Positions 22,401-29,748 are shown, numbered from the stretch's first letter. The stretch is 64,000 nucleotides of DNA from Lachnospiraceae bacterium (GCA_024684085.1 JAIKXM010000005.1:35506-99505); one strand, 5' to 3'. Translations and numbers: made by a program. The notes: generated from the sequence alone by a model not told the origin.

Positions 22401-23430
22401 CTACCCAGCCGACAATACCGCCGACGCCCATTCCTACGCCCTTTACATCAGCATCGCTTCGACAATCTGTAATCATTCCGTTAAGCAGATCGGAGCCTGA
22501 GATACCGCCCACATAACTGTTACCGGTCACGATGCCCGCAAACGAACAATTCTCTATGATACCGTAATTGGTTCCGACTATACCTCCGACATGATCTCCG
22601 CCATGCACTTCACCTTCTACATTAAGGTTCTTCACAATACCGGTCAGCATACCGAACAGACCCTGATGATCAGCTGTTCCGGCATTAATATTAAGACCGC
22701 TTATGGTATGGCCGTCACCGTCCAACACACCGTCAAAGGGAATAGATCCCGTACAGCCGGCAGGCATGTCATATGATATATCATCATAAGGAAGATCCGT
22801 CAGATCTATATCATTGACAAGCTTAAAATTCACTCCATGATATGAGAGCCCTTCATTAACGTTATATGCCAGTTGAAACATCTGAAATCCGTTAGATATC
22901 TCATACGGAATATCATCCGTACCTTCTCCGGGCAATTCGAATCCCGCATATATACCGTCACTGTATACGGCCATCTCACCGCTTACCGACAGTTCGGTAC
23001 TGTCATCTGACAATTCCTCCGCCCTGGCAGTGGTATCCTCTTCAGTAATATCTTCTGCGGTGATATCCTCAACAGTAATATCCTCAACAGTAATATCCTC
23101 AACAGTAATATCCTCTTCAGTGATATCTTCGGCAGTGATATCTTCTTCATTGTTATCCTCGGTGTCGATATCCTCTGCGATGATATCTTCTTCGGTGTTG
23201 ATATCCTCTGTGGCGATATCCTCTTTACTAACATCCCCTTTGTCGATCTCTTTCTCCGGAATATTCTCCTTAGCTTCCCTCATTCCCGAAGTTTGACTGA
23301 TAATCCCTTCAGCATTATCGCTACCCACTTTGGCCGCATACGCTTCCGCAGGCATGGTACTTACCAACAAGATAAGACTTAGCAAAAGTGCCATAGACTT
23401 CATGAATCTGTTCTTCATTCTGCGATCCAT
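16456..23430 (-). CDS. Giant secreted repeat protein (GLUG, Listeria-Bacteroides and MBG-like repeats)
   Basis: 2324 aa. A signal peptide (MDRRMKNRFMKSMALLLSLI, cleavage near AYA-AK) precedes an acidic stretch of repeated EDIT/VEDIT units (about residues 35-130). Then come dozens of GLUG-type repeats (GGIAG, GGIVG about every 25-40 residues, to about residue 1000), four InlB/Listeria-Bacteroides repeats (such as GYIFKNWNT and GYAFDGWNTKPDGTG), and C-terminal MBG-like beta domains (YSVSYKNNKSAGEATVTVKG). It is probably an adhesin. No LPxTG motif, SLH domain or C-terminal membrane helix is visible, so the mode of attachment is unclear. AGGAGG sits 7 nt before the ATG at 23430; upstream in-frame codons are not used. 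Confidence 0.93.
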   Translation of the reverse strand: MDRRMKNRFMKSMALLLSLILLVSTMPAEAYAAKVGSDNAEGIISQTSGMREAKENIPEKEIDKGDVSKEDIATEDINTEEDIIAEDIDTEDNNEEDITAEDITEEDITVEDITVEDITVEDITAEDITEEDTTARAEELSDDSTELSVSGEMAVYSDGIYAGFELPGEGTDDIPYEISNGFQMFQLAYNVNEGLSYHGVNFKLVNDIDLTDLPYDDISYDMPAGCTGSIPFDGVLDGDGHTISGLNINAGTADHQGLFGMLTGIVKNLNVEGEVHGGDHVGGIVGTNYGIIENCSFAGIVTGNSYVGGISGSDLLNGMITDCRSDADVKGVGMGVGGIVGWVDGVPEISDGDIGKFGSYEGVSGSAVMVSGCNFSGSVSYIGESHADGVLDHANGKLYHGYTNNMYGGVVGYCSGGILVGLTNEGTVNGDVCTGGIVGGLSGSSLNGGINSGTVAGNLLTGGIAGEVKGGTISECATTEAVSSVAGHDITGGIAGFVDEDGSIIYSSNMGRVEGIGDMTGGIVGLSYCSLSGLENNGPVIGDRYVGGIAGSIKGIKDCCNNASVTGVEYVGGIAGRSSLDVADCTNSGEVEGIEYIGGVAGKADRSVSGCINGSLGTVVGSRRETDRSVCHIGGVVGYAARVSDCVNGANVRNEGTADGDKYTGGIAGAVSGTMSDCINNGRVESGSIYTGGVAGRIGSTVVNCNNKGTVAGKKYTGGIAGTTFGMAVKCINDGSVTGTSHVGGVTGDCAASITACDNKGEINGSGSDIGGIAGSVRKVTIKDCENSGIVKGSLNAGGIAGICYKGGFIYHCTNNAGLQNGGSNLGGILGTLGNGATIEDCTNNGNITNNARSTGGIVGLDLGGFVNISTNNGVINGTGYEATGGIVGTSHGFISACINEKAVSSSAADTGGIVGVAFGSYIEYCINKGAITVNEPAASDGILCGAGGIAGRIESGYITESDNQANVGISSISLTHTYAGGIAGIGKDSVIEESFSNGEVTASFSSDSIGGEYNSRLMIFTEEADSFETMAVTGEPVTTMEIAGDRVVAGEGNETDEGNELGFDEGEEAISEDAYTVVLIPGGATADVQTVSIAKNGGKLPKCEFVREGYIFKNWNTAADNTGTSYADKAAVESDLVLYAVWQKDSDTSVIIGFEGNGGTGQMEDFEGAAPVLPECAYTRTGYAFDGWNTKPDGTGESYSAGVSADIATDITLYAQWLPNTYTVNFISYDDAGEEMIVGTVEEVQAGTFPVYESNETLMCMNEEDTPYRFAGWSPRLTAVTGDADYRAIFEEYDTPHTITASDNVTADVPDSEDGRTAVSGVNVALTAGEAQNGYVFDRWDSADVTTADDTDPTTIFTMPDHDVTVRALYKPASYDVSLDPAGGSIGNDNVSMYFYLTGAVLPVDVSREGYTFDGWFDSQSKRVDRIEADETGARSYTAHWTKNSVEADNNEDFFNLEIMTGVSFVATGDNSGTLTGLISGEDYAVSIEPFTNGRQGNEPAQQPDINLSPVDFTAEGTTQELTGVVPGVLTVTQKGENGSESAKKVVFITRAAVIGMLQKQDCTTVSNNNGMITGVDPTMEYKKTEEMTWTAVTGDNITGLAPGTYDIRVKAAGTSLTSDSVEINVGEYTEPSGDKLIVVINGQNVELTKVDDKYTIDGTVLAGVNVSDQDGSGRFRTGSWMDTSGEIFTTFTGDADQVTAKAAELIPEYILPYVELKVYTDTLEGAWANKNADGAYTDRVTGLVDLKKTQDIALRYQIITYPESSRGYLGTSIESSMMTPSGETFIPGGYGAQLVFTTAYNSVATATGQIPGETGKITFTLFKKGILVELDDSELAKDAAGVYHMTYTGNALKPGAVVRDSGKLLIEGVDYSVSYKNNKSAGEATVTVKGKGVYSSTITSTFVIDRRDIGEAKVGGLIGSKAKDIKPVVTYNGKVLTNKKDYTYEVNEEDRTVNIRAKEGGNFCGEITDSIEIVTSAEAKKATIKVKFSDQKPSEFIYDGTPKTVDEYLIVTDGTGEETPEYTVSYSDNVNAGTVTLLVTGTGSHKGKVKKTFKIKPLKTATFTVTCTPAEMEYDKDGAKPAITVYANETAENLIQGKDYSVKYSGNKKGGEKAKYKITFKGNYKGAKYEGDATYMVKKPTLEGALKDDDSNYILVGDMVYQKKAKYNPKPYIVIDNQIVNSNEYSVSYSGAGTLSGPEADIIATVTAKYSKNYAGSVNVSYNVVEGTGKTDVNKAKVQLSKSGKNKVHGGVGDKVTLTPGVDYTIKIGRVSINNGEEILSNFEIYYANNDAPGKAKIILKGKGDYVGVFSANFTIKKAEMK
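23035..23225 (-). repeat. 18-bp coding repeats in the giant surface protein
   Basis: Tandem and near-tandem 18-bp units (such as ATATCCTCAACAGTAAT) encode the acidic EDIT/VEDI repeats. Several units are identical, pointing to recent slippage and likely length variation between strains. Confidence 0.8.
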
Positions 23431-23503
23431 CTCAATTCCTCCTCTACATGACCGTTTGAACCTTTTCGCTCGATTTATATTTATCAATGATAGAACCAAA
23501 TCA

Positions 23504-23521
23504 AGTAGGGTGCACCCTACT
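23504..23521 (-). promoter_or_regulatory. 18-bp perfect palindrome in the surface protein leader
   Basis: AGTAGGGTGCACCCTACT is a perfect palindrome between the candidate promoter and the ribosome binding site of the giant surface protein gene, about 75 bp before its ATG. It could be an operator or an RNA hairpin. Confidence 0.5.
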
Positions 23522-23555
23522 CGATAACAACGCTGTTGTCCACCTCAAAGCTTTC

Positions 23556-23584
23556 GTTATAGTAACACTAATCTCCGTTTTGAA
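23556..23584 (-). promoter_or_regulatory. Candidate promoter of the giant surface protein gene
   Basis: Minus-strand TTCAAA (23579-23584), 17-nt spacer, TATAAC (23556-23561), about 125 bp upstream of the ATG. Confidence 0.5.
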
Positions 23585-23690
23585 CAGCAATTCCTTCCAA
23601 ATATCAGGTACAACATTATATTATTATACCATTACAGAATTATGATATAAAGACAATTCAGAAACAGCAACGGAAACCGACACTATCCGC

Positions 23691-23875
23691 GTTACTGTTC
23701 ACAGGTGTCTGTCCGCTACAGGAAATATATTCACTGAAACGGCGCTCTCGCTCCGATGTGAGCGTAGCGGACACTAAGCTCGGCTTTGCCTCGCTAAGTG
23801 CCGACGCCCACATAGGCGTTTCTTGTGAATATATTTCCTGTAGCTATTTACAAAAACACGGGTGCGAACAGTAAC
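23691..23875 (+). mobile_element. MITE-like element, copy 4
   Basis: 185-bp element between the divergent surface protein and acyltransferase genes. The left end is GTTACTGTTCAC, the right end has one mismatch (GCGAACAGTAAC), and the inner 19-bp arms are perfect. Flanks CTATCCGC and CTGTCCGC match 7 of 8, consistent with an ageing target duplication. Confidence 0.92.
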
Positions 23876-24008
23876 CTGTCCGCTTTTTGGCCATACGCAA
23901 CGGTCTCTGCATATATACTCCGCCACAACTTAAGTATTTACATCCGCATACTTCAAACATATAATAGGAGCATCGCCGACCATTGCAATAATACGAGGTT
24001 CTTATAAT

Positions 24009-25049
24009 ATGAATATTTATCTGAATATATTCAGTCTGATGATATATCTTATACTGGGATGCATACTTGTAATAGGGAATAAACGCCGAACATCAGTCAC
24101 TTCGGACGAATACTTCCAATCCCTCAACTCTCTCAGGGGACTGTTTGCGATCGAGATCGTGATCGGACACTGCGTCCGATACGAGAGTTCATTGTTGACG
24201 CCTTTGGGCAACTTCATGCTCATCAGCGTGGGATTCTTCTTCTATGTATCCGGTTTCGGTCTGGCAAGATCATATCACACCAAGCCCGACTACATGAGAA
24301 GCTTTATCCTACACCGCTTTCTTCATCTTATATACGTAGCAGTTATTGCACTGTTGATCACAACAGCGGTCGCCCTATTAAGTCCGATATATACCGGTTA
24401 CAGGGATATTCCGACTACCCCCGCACTCTTCCTCAGTGCTGTCAGGTTCCGCACCAATTGGTACGTACGGGAGCTTCTGATATTATATCTGTTATTCTAC
24501 CTGATATACCGCTTTTTTGCGAAAAAGAGGTTGACCTTACTCAGCTGCTCTATGATAGTTCTCGCCATCATCCTATATACAACGGGATATACGAGATGCT
24601 TTCTGGCAAGCATGATATGCTTCCCGCTCGGAATCTTCTCATATGAGAATTACGACCGGATCAGGGCCTTCCTCAGCACCCTGCGCGGCAAATTGATCAG
24701 CCTGCTCATCCTCATCGCAGGTTTCGCCCTGTCCTACCTTAATTACGAAGTTCTGCTGAACATCTCCTTCCAGTCAAGCGAAGGGATAAAGGCAATCTTC
24801 AACAATGTACTGTGCCTTGGATTCACAGGTCTTCTATGGATCTTCCTTGACAATTACAAGCCCGGCAATTCTATCCTTAAGTTCCTGACCCGGATATCAA
24901 CCGAGATATACTTCATGCAGTTCATCTTCATTGCCATCGCCGAAGAGATGAAACTTGCCTATCCTGTCAAGATCATCATGGTAGTTGGCATGGATATTCT
25001 GGTATCGCTGCTGTGGAATATGACAGAAAAGAGACTAAGACACAGGTAA
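24009..25049 (+). CDS. Acyltransferase 3 family membrane protein
   Basis: 346 aa with about ten hydrophobic helices. The N-terminal SLRGLFAIEIVIGHC carries the family's conserved His in a helix after an Arg, and WYVRELLILY is typical of the middle region. Such enzymes O-acetylate or O-succinylate sugars of cell-surface glycans. It is the only plus-strand gene in the first 38 kb and is transcribed away from the giant surface protein gene. A bidirectional-looking terminator follows. Confidence 0.85.
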   Translation: MNIYLNIFSLMIYLILGCILVIGNKRRTSVTSDEYFQSLNSLRGLFAIEIVIGHCVRYESSLLTPLGNFMLISVGFFFYVSGFGLARSYHTKPDYMRSFILHRFLHLIYVAVIALLITTAVALLSPIYTGYRDIPTTPALFLSAVRFRTNWYVRELLILYLLFYLIYRFFAKKRLTLLSCSMIVLAIILYTTGYTRCFLASMICFPLGIFSYENYDRIRAFLSTLRGKLISLLILIAGFALSYLNYEVLLNISFQSSEGIKAIFNNVLCLGFTGLLWIFLDNYKPGNSILKFLTRISTEIYFMQFIFIAIAEEMKLAYPVKIIMVVGMDILVSLLWNMTEKRLRHR

Positions 25050-25072
25050 ATATGAGCTTGTGAAGAGCAGTA

Positions 25073-25167
25073 TACGGCCGGCGGCCGTATCGCTGTCGAG
25101 CAAGGCCAAAAGCCCTGCTCGATGTCCGTTGGCCGTCTGACTTGCATACTTGTTCAAGCACAGTATG
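25073..25167 (+). other. Cluster of three hairpins after the acyltransferase gene
   Basis: Within 95 bp the plus strand can form ATACGGCC-ggc-GGCCGTAT, then CGAGCA...TGCTCG with an inner GGC/GCC, then GCATACT...AGTATGC. They lie between the stop codon and the terminator. This could be a structured 3' UTR or a small RNA; no known family is recognised. Confidence 0.4.
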
Positions 25168-25174
25168 CAGTTAA

Positions 25175-25229
25175 CAAAAAAGAGCGAAGTCTTTCGCCTA
25201 TCAGGCTAAGACAGTCGCTCCTTTTTTAT
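25175..25229. terminator. Bidirectional terminator between convergent genes
   Basis: A-run, stem GAGCGA...TCGCTC (25182-25187 / 25215-25220) with inner GTCTT/AAGAC and GCCT/AGGC pairs, and a T-run. Suits both the plus-strand acyltransferase and the minus-strand permease gene. Confidence 0.85.
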
Positions 25230-25238
25230 ATTATCTTA

Positions 25239-26036
25239 TCAGGAACCGGTTCCGGAATACTTGCTGACGCCATGCATCCAAAAACGATATGATATATAGA
25301 AGAACAGTATCCCGTATATCGGCGATATCCATGTGAGCACCGCTACCTCTGCGGGACGTACCAGCAAAAGGCTCGGATAATATGCTATAAAGGCTATCGG
25401 TATAATAAAGGTGAATAAGAATCTGAAGCCTTTATTGAATATTGTCACAGGATATTTGGCATAATCCCTGAACTTGTTGACCGTACCGATAAGGAAACCG
25501 GTATTGATCAGATAGAAGCAGGATGCCGCCGCAAAGTTCATGATCGCTATGAAGAACAGACTGGCTGCAAACAATGCCACAATTAATTTGATCATACTTA
25601 AGAATGTCAGCGGGATCCCAAGCTTATTCCAACTGTATATAAGCGTAAGTATCCCCATGCCCAGCTGTCCCAGCCCCTTGATATCGAATATCTCCGATAT
25701 ATAATAGAAAAAGATGTTGATCGGTCTGAAACAGTATTTGATAAAATCTCCCCGGCGTACGTACATTGACAGGTTCCAGTTATTCTCGAACAGACACTGC
25801 ATAGGGGTCAGAGCGATCAGTGAGAAACCGTATAAGAATAACATCTCGTAATAACTCCATCCGCATACGCTGTTAAAATTCTGAAACATGATATAAAAGG
25901 CCATTATCTCAGCCACATTGGTCAATATCATGCCAACCATCGAAATGATAAAGTCCGAGCGATAACTCATCCTGCTCTTGATATCCTGCCCAAGGATCTT
26001 CACATATATCTTCAAATAAAACGTTATTTTAGCCAT
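25239..26036 (-). CDS. ABC-2 type permease (multidrug/exporter-like), second subunit
   Basis: 265 aa with six predicted membrane helices and no catalytic motifs. It matches the ABC-2 permease family that occurs as a pair with a distinct ATPase (for example YRSDFIISMVGMILTNVAEI at the N terminus and NKFRDYAKYPVTIFNKGFRF, a conserved cytosolic loop). GGAGG precedes the ATG. It follows the other permease by 27 bp. The matching ATPase is encoded 4 kb upstream at 31001-32050. Substrate unknown. Confidence 0.85.
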   Translation of the reverse strand: MAKITFYLKIYVKILGQDIKSRMSYRSDFIISMVGMILTNVAEIMAFYIMFQNFNSVCGWSYYEMLFLYGFSLIALTPMQCLFENNWNLSMYVRRGDFIKYCFRPINIFFYYISEIFDIKGLGQLGMGILTLIYSWNKLGIPLTFLSMIKLIVALFAASLFFIAIMNFAAASCFYLINTGFLIGTVNKFRDYAKYPVTIFNKGFRFLFTFIIPIAFIAYYPSLLLVRPAEVAVLTWISPIYGILFFYISYRFWMHGVSKYSGTGS

Positions 26037-26063
26037 GTTTAACTCCTCCGTAACTACTTGATA

Positions 26064-26897
26064 TCAACCGCCATTGACGGTTATCACCCTTTCCGACAGC
26101 TTCCAGAATATTTTTCCTATAATGATCATAACTATCACCCAGATAAGCTGGTTGAGTAACATTCTCCCAACTTCACATGTCGGAATGTCATTATGGATCA
26201 AAAGCGTCAACGGCGTATTATAGATCGCGTGAAATGGCAGGAACATAACTATCTTATGCAAGGTCTCCGGAAAGAAAGCCAGAGGGACTGTAGCACCTGA
26301 CAGGAATGTCACTAAGATCTGTTTCATAATATTAATGCCCCACACCGAATGTGTATAGAGACAGATCGTACCTACAAAATAATCAACCGCGAAGTTGATC
26401 AGACTGCCGAGTATAACAGCAACCAAATAATACAAAAGGTTTATTCCCATTGGGATCGCCCAGTCTGTTACGATCTGAACGATAAAAAATGTTGGGATAA
26501 ATGTCACTACAAAATTAAACAGATTGCCACCGGCTATCAAAAACAACTGAAAAGATTCATAAGACATGGGCTTGATCAACTGAATGACAATATCCCCGTT
26601 CTGTATTCCTCTTCCCATCTCCCACACCAGATATGCCTCCATAAAGGAGAACTGGGCAGAAGCCAGCACCAGATAGATCATGGTGTCCGCGAAAGTCATT
26701 CCGTTCACCGTCGGCGTGTCCACGGAAGCATAAATTGCCTTCCACAGATTGTAAATGATGATCAGATACATCATATTACCGAACAACATGACCAACACGC
26801 TCATCCTATACTGCATAGACTCCAGTACGGATGATTTCATTAAAGTCAAGTATGCTTTCGGATTGAAAGCATGAAATGTTTTTGCCTGCTCGTTCAC
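26064..26897 (-). CDS. ABC-2 type permease, first subunit
   Basis: 277 aa, six membrane helices, GTG start with GGGAGGAG upstream. It pairs with the downstream permease to form the channel of a two-permease ABC exporter. Segments such as YLVWEMGRGIQNGDIVIQLIKPMSYESFQLF and FLSGATVPLAFFPE-like turns are typical. Accessory genes and a tandem array now separate it from the ATPase gene, although such systems are normally one operon. Confidence 0.85.
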   Translation of the reverse strand: MNEQAKTFHAFNPKAYLTLMKSSVLESMQYRMSVLVMLFGNMMYLIIIYNLWKAIYASVDTPTVNGMTFADTMIYLVLASAQFSFMEAYLVWEMGRGIQNGDIVIQLIKPMSYESFQLFLIAGGNLFNFVVTFIPTFFIVQIVTDWAIPMGINLLYYLVAVILGSLINFAVDYFVGTICLYTHSVWGINIMKQILVTFLSGATVPLAFFPETLHKIVMFLPFHAIYNTPLTLLIHNDIPTCEVGRMLLNQLIWVIVMIIIGKIFWKLSERVITVNGG

Positions 26898-26945
26898 TAT
26901 TTCGCTCCTCCCTGATGGTTCTTCATAGAACTCATTTCATTTCTC

Positions 26946-27065
26946 ACCGTCATGATCACATCTTTCGTGTCATGATCACATCTTTTTCGTCATGATCACA
27001 TCTTTTCCGTCATGATCACATCTTCTCCGTCGTGATCACATCTTTTCCGTCATGATCACATTTTC
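26946..27065. repeat. Six tandem copies of a 20-bp unit over a GNAT stop codon
   Basis: Units such as TCCGTCATGATCACATCTTT repeat six times with few differences. The last unit contains the stop codon (27056-27058) of the truncated acetyltransferase gene, so the array looks like a serial duplication of that gene's end. There are no unique spacers, so it is not a CRISPR array. Confidence 0.9.
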
Positions 27066-27334
27066 CTTATCATCATATATTCATCCAACAGGGTTCCGTC
27101 TTTCAGGCGGATCGCGTCCGGGCGCACGCCCGTGATCCGAAATCCCATCTTTTCATACAAAGCTCTTGCTCTTGTATTACCCTCCACAAACTCAAGTTCC
27201 AGTTGCATCTCTTCCGGTCTGGTCTGTGCGATCCGAATCATTTCCTCAAACATCTTCGTTCCGATCCCCTGATTCCAATATTCCTTACAAAGCGCGATGG
27301 CTACACTTGCCCTGCCTCCCGGGATCTTATGCAA
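27056..27334 (-). pseudogene. Truncated GNAT acetyltransferase, C-terminal half
   Basis: 92 codons are readable. They contain the acetyl-CoA binding motif region (SVAIALCKEYWNQGIGTKM) and the C-terminal FVEGNTRARALYEKMGFRITG, but the N-terminal beta strands of a full GNAT (normally 150-180 aa) are missing. Upstream DNA encodes the start of a different GNAT, so this is probably a deletion remnant. A tandem array covers its stop codon. Confidence 0.75.
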
Positions 27335-27368
27335 TCAATAGTTTCCTCTCATGATCGATCCGCAGCAA

Positions 27369-27499
27369 TTAATTCATATCCTCCGCCGTAATGGGATAGG
27401 ACTCATATCGATCCGAAGTCCATTTGCGGAAAGTCTCCTCATCCTTACACCATGATAAAAATGTCTTCGCGTCACTTTTTTATACGGTCGTAAATACAT
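27369..27499 (-). pseudogene. Frameshifted N-terminal fragment of a second GNAT
   Basis: From the ATG at 27499 (GAGG upstream) the reading MYLRPYKK is followed, after loss of one base in an A-run, by SDAKTFLSWCKDEETFRKW and then TSDRYESYPITAEDMN and a stop. This closely resembles the first 40 residues of the intact GNAT at 30498-30986 (LRPYNKKDAGTILSWCREEE). The rest of the gene is absent. Seen directly by translating around the A-run. Confidence 0.8.
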
Positions 27500-27535
27500 G
27501 AATTCATCCTCACAATATTCCGCTAATTGCGAAAC

Positions 27536-28363
27536 TCATAATTCCGCAGTCTTAATTGTGCAGCTTATACCATCTTCTCCGGTAATCCCCAATATCATAT
27601 CCGGTATCACTTTGCACCTGCCATGCTCATATTGTAACTGTTCTTCCTCGGTATGACCCACAAGTGCAACCCCTGATGCAGAATTGTCCGATACTACTAA
27701 CAGTGCCACTCCCGGAACCTCCATCAGATCCGCCATGAGATAAAAAGAAGCGGTCTCCATCTCGATCAGATCCGTTCCAAATTCCTTGATCTCATCTAAA
27801 TGACTATACTCCAATGCCACGGAATCCGTACAGAACACGGAAGCTTTTTTGATCGTGTGGCCTCTTTCATCCCCCAGTTTGATGACTTGATCTATGTACT
27901 TTTCATCCGGATACACCCTCTCAAAGGGAACAAAATCTCGCAAAGAATCCTTCAGATAAGTATTCGCCATTCCACCGGAAATACAAAACTTAGGTGTACA
28001 AACATCGCCCAATGAGAATTCTTCTTTCAATGCTCCCACCGCACCGGTAAATATCATTTTCTTGATCTTTAATTCCGCACATATTGCCATATGATCTATG
28101 GTGTTACCGGCGGAAGATCCTGTTCTGATCCATGCAATCGTCCTTCCATCCTTTTCCACCAAATATCCGGCAGTGTATGCACCTTCCCTCAGTGTAGTCA
28201 CCTTGCAATACTCATCCATATGCAGTTTATATGGTGAGTAACCGGGGGCCACCACTAACGCATCGTACACACAATCATTAGAAAAACCAAACACCTGGAA
28301 AGCTAAATTTTCCGAATTGTACTTGTGAAAATTATCTATAATGCGTTGCATTCTCTCTTTCAT
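27536..28363 (-). CDS. Nucleoside phosphorylase family protein
   Basis: 275 aa of the PNP/UDP phosphorylase superfamily. It shows the phosphate/ribose loop region TGSSAGNTIDHMAI, FTGAVGAL (about 114-121), the ribose-contacting IEMETASFYLMADL (about 210-223) and VVSDNSASG. Such enzymes cleave nucleosides to base and ribose-1-phosphate; substrate preference (uridine, purine or another) cannot be read. AAGGAAGG precedes the ATG. It lies in the accessory block between the ABC exporter genes. Confidence 0.8.
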   Translation of the reverse strand: MKERMQRIIDNFHKYNSENLAFQVFGFSNDCVYDALVVAPGYSPYKLHMDEYCKVTTLREGAYTAGYLVEKDGRTIAWIRTGSSAGNTIDHMAICAELKIKKMIFTGAVGALKEEFSLGDVCTPKFCISGGMANTYLKDSLRDFVPFERVYPDEKYIDQVIKLGDERGHTIKKASVFCTDSVALEYSHLDEIKEFGTDLIEMETASFYLMADLMEVPGVALLVVSDNSASGVALVGHTEEEQLQYEHGRCKVIPDMILGITGEDGISCTIKTAEL

Positions 28364-28412
28364 AATCCACCTTCCTTTTTATCCTTACCATGTTCTATTG
28401 TTGATTTCTAAA

Positions 28413-29420
28413 TCAATAATATTGCTTCCTGATCTTCCGCATTTCGGCCCACACATTATCTCCGTAATTGCTGACCAGCACAGAGATCATCTGATTATTG
28501 GGGTTATACTCCGACAGGAAGCACACGCCGGGATCACAGCCCTGAAAATAGGGAATATCCCTTCCCTTTTCGTTCTCTATGATCCAGACGCCAAACCCGT
28601 AGTAACCTTCCTCCGGATCCTCTCCGTCACCGCTCTGCTTGCTGAGCATTTGATCTACCAGCTCCTTAGAAATCAGGTCCCCTTCCACCAAATGCTTCCA
28701 GAAGCTTACAATATCCTTTACATTGATATAGGCACCACCTGCTCCAGTCCCTTTGGCATCCACCGAAAAAATATTGGTACGAAAATCCTGCGTATCCTCG
28801 CAGTATATGTAGTGATTGGCGCATTTGGCAGGCAGCTTATCCAATTCATAGTATCCTGTAGATCGCATGTCGCACACATCAAAAATGTTCTTCTTTAGAT
28901 ATTCATCAAATGCCATCCCGGTAATCCGCTCTATGATCATGGCCAGCAAAACATAACCTGTATTGTTGTATTGAAAGCGCTCTCCTTTTTGATACATCAT
29001 TGGTTTGTTAATAAAAAGCGGGAGCAGATCACTGTTCTTTCTGATCTTATAATTAGGAAAATCCACCCACAGCTCCTCGTACTCTTCCATCACACTTTCA
29101 TCAAAATAATCCGGTACCCCGGAGGTATGATTCAACAGCTGCTCCACTGTCACATCCGGATCGATCTGATGTAGATCGATCTCCAAAAGTTTTCCAAGGG
29201 TATCCTCAAACTGAAGCTTCCCCTGCTCGATCAACTGCAAAATTTCCACTGCCACAAACACCTTTCCAGCAGATGCACTGGCAAATCTGGTTTCCAACGT
29301 GTTGGGAATCTGATTGGCCAGATCAGCGTAACCGGTGGCACTTTCGCACAGCACCTCGTCCTCCCGGATTACATATACATTTCCCCTGAAATCAGGGTTT
29401 ATCAAATCTTTTATTTCCAT
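28413..29420 (-). CDS. Serine hydrolase, class C beta-lactamase-like
   Basis: 335 aa, cytosolic-looking (no signal peptide). The nucleophile tetrad SAGK (about 50-53, in ASASAGKVFVAVEIL), YNN (about 150) and the LLNHTSGVPDYF segment define the beta-lactamase/DD-peptidase family; the third box is diverged (QGCDPGVCF). Family members include peptidases, esterases and inactive homologues; antibiotic hydrolysis should not be assumed. GGGAGG precedes the ATG. Confidence 0.85.
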   Translation of the reverse strand: MEIKDLINPDFRGNVYVIREDEVLCESATGYADLANQIPNTLETRFASASAGKVFVAVEILQLIEQGKLQFEDTLGKLLEIDLHQIDPDVTVEQLLNHTSGVPDYFDESVMEEYEELWVDFPNYKIRKNSDLLPLFINKPMMYQKGERFQYNNTGYVLLAMIIERITGMAFDEYLKKNIFDVCDMRSTGYYELDKLPAKCANHYIYCEDTQDFRTNIFSVDAKGTGAGGAYINVKDIVSFWKHLVEGDLISKELVDQMLSKQSGDGEDPEEGYYGFGVWIIENEKGRDIPYFQGCDPGVCFLSEYNPNNQMISVLVSNYGDNVWAEMRKIRKQYY

Positions 29421-29448
29421 ATTAACTGCCTCCCCTTACCCATAGTCC

Positions 29449-29748
29449 TTACTTTTCTTTCACAATTTCCACTACTTCAATCATTCCGTCCACCAGAATC
29501 TCCCTGACAGCCGCTTCGTCTCCCATTCCCAAGCACTGCCAGTATTTTTCTGCCAGCTCCCGCAGCGCCACTTTGGTGTGATGTTACAATTCTTCTCCGT
29601 CAAACTGCTTCGGGGCAGCATATATCTTCTCCACCAACTCTTTTTTCTCCATCACTCAGGCATACACGCCGCTGTGGTGGTTTTCATCAAAAATTATCTG
29701 CTGACCCAGATGCATGGGTCTCTCCGTGACCACGTGAAAGAATTCCAT
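29449..29748 (-). pseudogene. Broken DUF2441-like gene
   Basis: The ATG at 29748 (AGGAG upstream) opens MEFFHVVTERPMHLGQQIIF, then a TGA interrupts; reading resumes as MEKKELVEKIYAAPKQFDGEEL, hits another stop, and resumes as HHTKVALRELAEKYW before ending near VVEIVKEK. The pieces read in order as one DUF2441-type protein missing its C-terminal part. At least two in-frame stops or small indels make it non-functional. Confidence 0.8.

Noticed and set aside
26946..27065. CRISPR array
   Set aside because: Units are directly abutting 20-mers with no unique spacers, and there are no cas genes.
28413..29420. Antibiotic-resistance beta-lactamase
   Set aside because: No signal peptide and a diverged third active-site box; the wider serine hydrolase family includes many non-lactamases.
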